A DNA stretch of 64,000 nucleotides from Planctomycetaceae bacterium (lineage in GTDB: Bacteria > Planctomycetota > Planctomycetia > Pirellulales > Pirellulaceae): positions 1 through 64,000 of the forward strand of contig SYJV01000285.1 in NCBI GenBank assembly GCA_005798335.1. Direction: 5' to 3'. Positions 63,501 to 64,000 of the stretch are shown piece after piece. Below the pieces are notes generated by a model. The model was not told the origin of the DNA, ran no database searches, and was given only the letters and a program-made list of their open reading frames with translations. Numbering within the stretch: the first letter of the stretch is position 1; each line of letters starts with the position of its first letter. Both the position numbers and the translations under genes were made by a program.

Positions 63501-64000
63501 TGGCGTCGCCAAAGCCTGCGATGGCCAATCCGAGTTGCAGCGGATCAACCGGGCTGGTGAAGTTGGCCTTCGCATGAAGTTCGAGCGTGTTCCTGACGTC
63601 GACCGTGCTGTTCCAAGCGATGAAGGCGTTCGCTTGATTGGCTACCTTTGAATAGACGAGCGCTCCTCCCACGCTCATTTCGTCGGCCGGTCGCAGCGCA
63701 CCAGCATTGCCCGAAGCGCTGATTTGAAATGGATCTTCCGCCAAGGAATCCACCTTCAGGCCACCACCAACTGTGATCCAAGCCTCATTGCCGATGACTG
63801 CAGCGGCATTGTTATCGCTGGTCACCAGAGCAATGGCTCCCGCGTACTGATTTTCGGGCGTGCTACTCTGAAAATCGATGTTATATTCTTCGATCTCACT
63901 TTGGATGTCCCCGATTTCCTTAGCGAGCGGGACATGTGCTTCTATGAATTCCACAACTTTGTCCCAAAGAAAACCCTTCACTGCTCCCTTAATGCCCCCT
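51562..64000 (-). CDS. Second giant adhesin-like protein, 5' end cut by the right edge
   Basis: At least 4,145 codons. The GTG at 63981 is not convincing as a start, because the frame stays open to the edge (GGIKGAVKGFLW). Most of the chain (about 58150-63900) is made of glycine- and alanine-rich repeats of about 70-100 residues of the type 'TxAYIGDxAxVxAxxDVxVxAxSxxD', known from leukotoxin/filamentous adhesin-type proteins. Then follow beta-rich repeats, a cadherin-like domain, a PKD domain and RTX-like glycine/aspartate repeats with a planctomycete-type C-terminal tail (ILIAGYSDFENNEAAL, then NDKNHDWIFVN). Such proteins are exported and probably serve in attachment or as a cell-surface layer; that is inference. 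The start, signal and export route are outside the window. It ends with TAG or TAA-type stop at 51562 and no gene follows closely. Confidence 0.9.
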   Translation of the reverse strand, partial: GGIKGAVKGFLWDKVVEFIEAHVPLAKEIGDIQSEIEEYNIDFQSSTPENQYAGAIALVTSDNNAAAVIGNEAWITVGGGLKVDSLAEDPFQISASGNAGALRPADEMSVGGALVYSKVANQANAFIAWNSTVDVRNTLELHAKANFTSPVDPLQLGLAIAGFGDATQTEAIGGAYGYVSAFSSDAENDESSSVQQQIEQPTNNLVNHVLDEEEIGTSFIHAGGSVAGGGTAVGGGINLMFTYNSADAGIAPQARINQRSDELWTGPTRVSLQDVVVTAESSMEVVNYAGNPSVLNFIRDDAQTAVGGFIDLIFTQNFANAHIDDLPQVSADLDVKLTATTDVDLTTVVFSGNLATKIGIDGAAMLDRVSNQTRAYIEDRAVVDAVRDVNLDAQSDVNVISIAPAIAIGGATGVGMGVSISEIRDQTLAFIGDSQEDVSPGGFGGELGSVHAGNDLSASARSNPQSWSIAASAGIATGTDNGSSSSTGNVDLGTGSSASFGMGLSGSVGLNWIDQVTESFIRDSVTVTVGRNLTLEAESNPQLISGAGAFAFANGQFGIGGTYAHNQLIQTTRAYTAHADIQAEAVELDAHSDNTILGISASGAGAKADPAIAGGANLNSLNQRTLAYLGDGTTMNATDVSVLANNANHLIPIAGAIGISAGGNFSVGANADLVFTDTEVAAWIGAAKKTFDPTDDAILNRNEIVFEDRILIYDHQLTTGQPIVYRNGGGTSIGGLADGTTYFVIRIDANHISLASSPVAAKKGIAIGLDDRVADGKSHSLEISSSTDLTATGDVNVLAENDVDLIAVSASLAIATSGSGVSGSASLVNIAHTVEAYISEGAHVTSAGNIEMNADDDFKAVVVAGSAGGGSNVGVGSSLTSVKIERTTLAYVGQDATVTSGGTTGLTVDATSNSSVVPFAVGGAGAGESAVAGSAVISRIHDTTLAYIDDNATIAAHRATQPGMSSILVQAENNTVLKNASGTAAIGGNRGIGGSIDAARIEKDTRAFVGGGTHLNADKNITVSANSSEDVFSVAASVGVSGSTSILGALSGYSVDVTTQAILGDSPLDDLAPLAPSVAHAAGSVIVSADDKNTMDFVGGGVGVSGGAAVGGAASIAVVRKLTEAIIAPTAQVDADSLASISPVTANSGKFNIAFPNVAFDSDRVKPPSFPSRDSDGDGQNDLADSSIIRPRVATNATESRRGVVVTATNRDDVASYIAGAGVGGGFTFGLSTPAAILRVDTTARIGENALINTGNQNAAGIGQSVLVAAASDYSHLGLSGALTATGGASIAPAGNIESTHMNTHASIGENSQVSAKQDVTVQAHATEDSLLLTASGSASGSGGGSGSVAVFALNNTTYASIDAGADVDAGGNVVVIASDVTDLDTIAGAAAFGASVGVSVSLGVNVIHKDTQAFIANDAIVDAKANSANVTVLNDVGSSTLSTTTTRGVVVQASSKESLLDIAASGAGSAGFAGAGGINVNVIDSDTSAHIGDRASINTLNSGENALQSVHVIAGNEVDARSIAGGLAIGSGALAGAVDIGVVRNDTTAFIGSNATVHAVNDIVVNSLAKEDIKSLGVSGGFAATASFAGSVAVWALGTKFDSTYSDDQTTTNSLSHSGSSVDQQAATASASVSTILSQGLSRYSGVNGNPPAQETPKSQIADILRASKDSLAQNTLTSAQITTDLFNSSDATGTVAEIRPGAVLAAGDDISVHATTDVDLSSFAGSASAAAVAAVGAAVNVERIHFKTDAFFAGTLEDADSVSIKSRFNNDTEGKSFSGQGALGGALGAAVTSIRDDSSTTARIDGSSGTHTAIQQAASVNLDATSITTLDGSTGQGALAVGGAAGVTVTKVVADGNTSSLVGDHVHIGSQPGKSVANLSVDSNSTTTVNADAKALAAGVVGAATLNFATAEITPSIEASLGSRTSSSNSFITVSGDVEVSAISNSDANAELFGIQLAAGASLGFSRSTATVSPEVEAAVGRGTTINSGGDVAVLAQHNKPSITALPGGTTITFERGAFAQAEAGAAAAIAGNTARAFSESSPVVDALIFDGVSITAENAVKVNADSTNNANSIGGSLTIGLLGAGGVQTDADVAGIAGAGIQSNSTINATSLDVRSMSIDRAVSEGRAATGGILAGNATTSEASISQGARPSLGGIGSGRIIIPGVDLPEHNSSVFVNGSTIHVTDYVRIIADQEADADAFAKGTSIGALFSAGKSEANITVNPSVNADVKSTTITAGSLVDIGANFGDGNGPSVVAMDIPEAEAMDADEISTAYAKGSGGALIGLVGSDSSSFYKPTVRTEVGGAVNISAVNITISSEADSNTAAVARNVSGGLVARGNADALVNMENTVLATVKGGQGASHSNIDAENNFTLRVDSSQDGDAFAHSRAVAAVPIANAHSTIVGDYNLEASVDANVDIEAGNTLTIESEIDEAEFGSRETNDPSDASERFGANAHANTGGLAADSHATSSTKLGTAAAPAQSLVSVGAFSTLTAPNVVLISDVTDINLKSDANARSAGAAVIVTSTSTGELHSDSNVKLHSDSIIDATNTTIESLQGTGSDLRMQVESTSDKDGVFGNPAALVVIRQDSLSRIEAFDRSSIRTRNLTVRTDTDVTLFQATSTENGAIRQGSGNITSSFDRDRNIVWNADVYLKGADSPTLIVEANGSTAANVTTATGVTINDTDGTLANPTGTLGNVAAPTIVVNSINNTSAFGNVLFEVPLINAGEDASITGTLGSFTIDRAFDEVLIQNSSNKPLQIGNINVISSATPDVVIDVPNSNHLAFDVFQDYGDTQIVIKNNSKSGTPSITLSGVINNPVGESTIDSVGDLIRASTGNVKLVTNVAQLKANGSVGTIAGRLPVEIIVSDGRQEDLNVNAVGSIALDLIARIRQTTTPVTIDASNIVATNSSSNVLLHTSVQETQSPSVLPLLRVNEIKQNDITLVRAHFETTEEFPFVDLGVLGISTSPAPVASTWNFDLIKGSSVVANLPAAELSGPKMGVNAGTDVGGGTIDVSTNGDITLSETSGAMRIGAITTTQGNVTLNSNNSIIVSPTDAAADVVGLNVHLNAATLIGTAAAPVDVDSTSRLNATATGDIFLVETNGNMNLGLVSSSGSVSLTAATGSILEGVSDPDADVVGNSISLVANNATTNPAPSIGTTTNALEVNSAISATGSVRATARGSLFLSETSGSMTLAEARSTTGSIRVDVSDTAATGSDLILASAQVIANAGPVQLNAGDNFSSSVGSLVQGTVVGVVADFGNADPTVGSVINAAGTFVGRPITFSTGTEADTISLSQTALQGPTTINANNGSDIINVDRIAPLTTSAGGVRDRLTLNIGQGSNQVNATATPTGNYIADIIGGVRSTGLSTLTVNGTSQNDSMLLNPSQFSVVHASSPATSELFNLGASIDQVSALGGDGNDSLAIDLVSGNLSFLNGVSFVGGNGTDLILVSGSASADLFEVDATSASSGTIRTQVAGGTLSTPTTITAVEQVSINGLNPTTNPGDTLRILDSVSAPAVIPSGSLTTPLPVTYTNIEQVLIGSLPDARNDQITTNEDIAIAFNPFANDFGLNDLPITVLLAQPSNGSVIYRNNNTPTILSDDTFLFTPSADFSGNTQFQYTVRDVNNDQSVATVSVVVNPVTDAPRVTAEGVSGDEGTLIKLLLTASLADTDGSESLDILLHDVPSIASFVNESNRSIGVDLGNGTWRIPSSKLSQIFIVVRDNGRFDLRLEAISTETASRFSVTASALFSVDVQNTAPQTTIMSAPEKGAPNEPIAVQMAAVDPSSIDQASGFTYRVNWGDGSVPELVQGILRPTLNHVYLHRGVYTITVVAIDKDGAEGTVATHVIRIAVSDIVSDPLNPGRTMLIVKGSNLDDLIEVKSRGNGKNQVLDVFINGMLDGSFAMPTSRIVVYGQAGNDSIKVNDDIKVDTWLMGGDGNDLLVSGKGNSILIGGAGDDDLRSGTGRDILIGGLDRDLLFGGKDENILIAGYSDFENNEAALQDIQREWTSNGSFKKRVDHLLGTTAGGLNGSTFLRSETNPRNTFDDAAVDTLLNDKNHDWIFVNSDFGVKDIFEKARLKNELDPASALSTAQGEGNRKSHMRLFRLQRDLRQNPTGIMDIVDGHTISNANQEEVGRKMGVEK
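51780..52260 (-). other. RTX-like repeats and planctomycete-type C-terminal region
   Basis: GQAGNDSIKV, LMGGDGNDLLVSG, LIGGAGDDDLRSG and LIGGLDRDLLFGG are calcium-binding type nonapeptide repeats. They are followed by ENILIAGYSDFENNEAAL, IQREWTS, RVDHL and NGSTFL, a tail I know from other planctomycete giant proteins. It suggests folding in the presence of extracellular calcium. Confidence 0.8.
52440..52720 (-). other. PKD domain in the second giant protein
   Basis: YRVNWGDGS, then LNHVYLHRGVYTITVVAID, is the core PKD signature ('WGDG', 'H.Y...G.Y.V...V.D'). Confidence 0.8.
53070..53345 (-). other. Cadherin-like domain in the second giant protein
   Basis: The pattern is ARNDQITTNEDIAIAF, then NDFG, then PSNGSVIYRN, then DTFLFTPSADFSGNTQFQYTV, given here in pieces: DTFLFTPSADF and GNTQFQYTVRD. 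The 'N.D......G......Y.P...F.G.D.F.Y.V.D' layout is that of the tandem cadherin-like family. Confidence 0.75.
61725..61905 (-). other. Inserted domain of 'GTSIGGLxDGTTYxV' type in the second giant protein
   Basis: The stretch contains IYDHQLTTGQPIVYRNGGG, then TSIGGLADGTTYFVIRID and ANHISLASS. This block is found as an insertion among the adhesin repeats of other giant bacterial proteins; its role is unknown. Confidence 0.6.

Noticed and set aside
63979..63981. GTG as the true start of the second giant gene
   Set aside because: The frame remains open through the last bases of the window, there is no ribosome site, and no signal sequence follows.

Overview
The window looks like a piece of a planctomycete chromosome, probably from the Pirellulales group. 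The evidence is indirect. Two giant surface-type genes carry domain sets typical of that phylum (LamG, parallel beta-helix, SdrD-B-like, RTX-like and leukotoxin-like repeats, plus an N-terminal motif resembling LEPR-XLL). The DUF4058 gene, the remnant of a planctomycete-type ECF sigma factor and several long intergenic hairpins fit the same picture. No rRNA, tRNA, CRISPR array or intact insertion sequence was seen.

Layout. Positions 1-43773 are one minus-strand reading frame of 14,591 codons that starts at 43773 and runs off the left edge. One in-frame TAA at 15790-15792 is the only interruption; it splits the frame into 9,327 codons before and 5,263 open codons after. The protein starts with a LEPR-XLL-like segment, a DUF7948-like region and seven SBBP repeats (a likely seven-bladed propeller). 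Eight large modules follow. Each opens with a 'G-S/T-L-R-Q' segment and continues as a parallel beta-helix that in most modules is interrupted by LamG jelly rolls (about 33 in all). It then closes with an Ig-like and an SdrD-B-like segment.

Positions 43774-51561 hold ordinary genes. A plus-strand operon encodes a tripartite tricarboxylate transporter, with TctC fused to TctB, followed by TctA. Facing it on the minus strand are fabI (enoyl-ACP reductase), an exported SMP-30/gluconolactonase-like protein and a DUF4058 protein. The gaps contain three different long palindromic elements and two decayed genes.

Positions 51562-64000 are a second giant minus-strand gene, cut by the right edge at its 5' end (at least 4,145 codons). 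It encodes an adhesin-like protein of leukotoxin/filamentous type repeats ending in cadherin-like, PKD and RTX-like domains.

Working together: the two giant genes probably encode surface or secreted adhesive or carbohydrate-binding proteins. The transporter imports a carboxylate, and the lactonase-like enzyme acts in the cell envelope. No direct functional link between the giant proteins and the small genes between them can be shown from the sequence.
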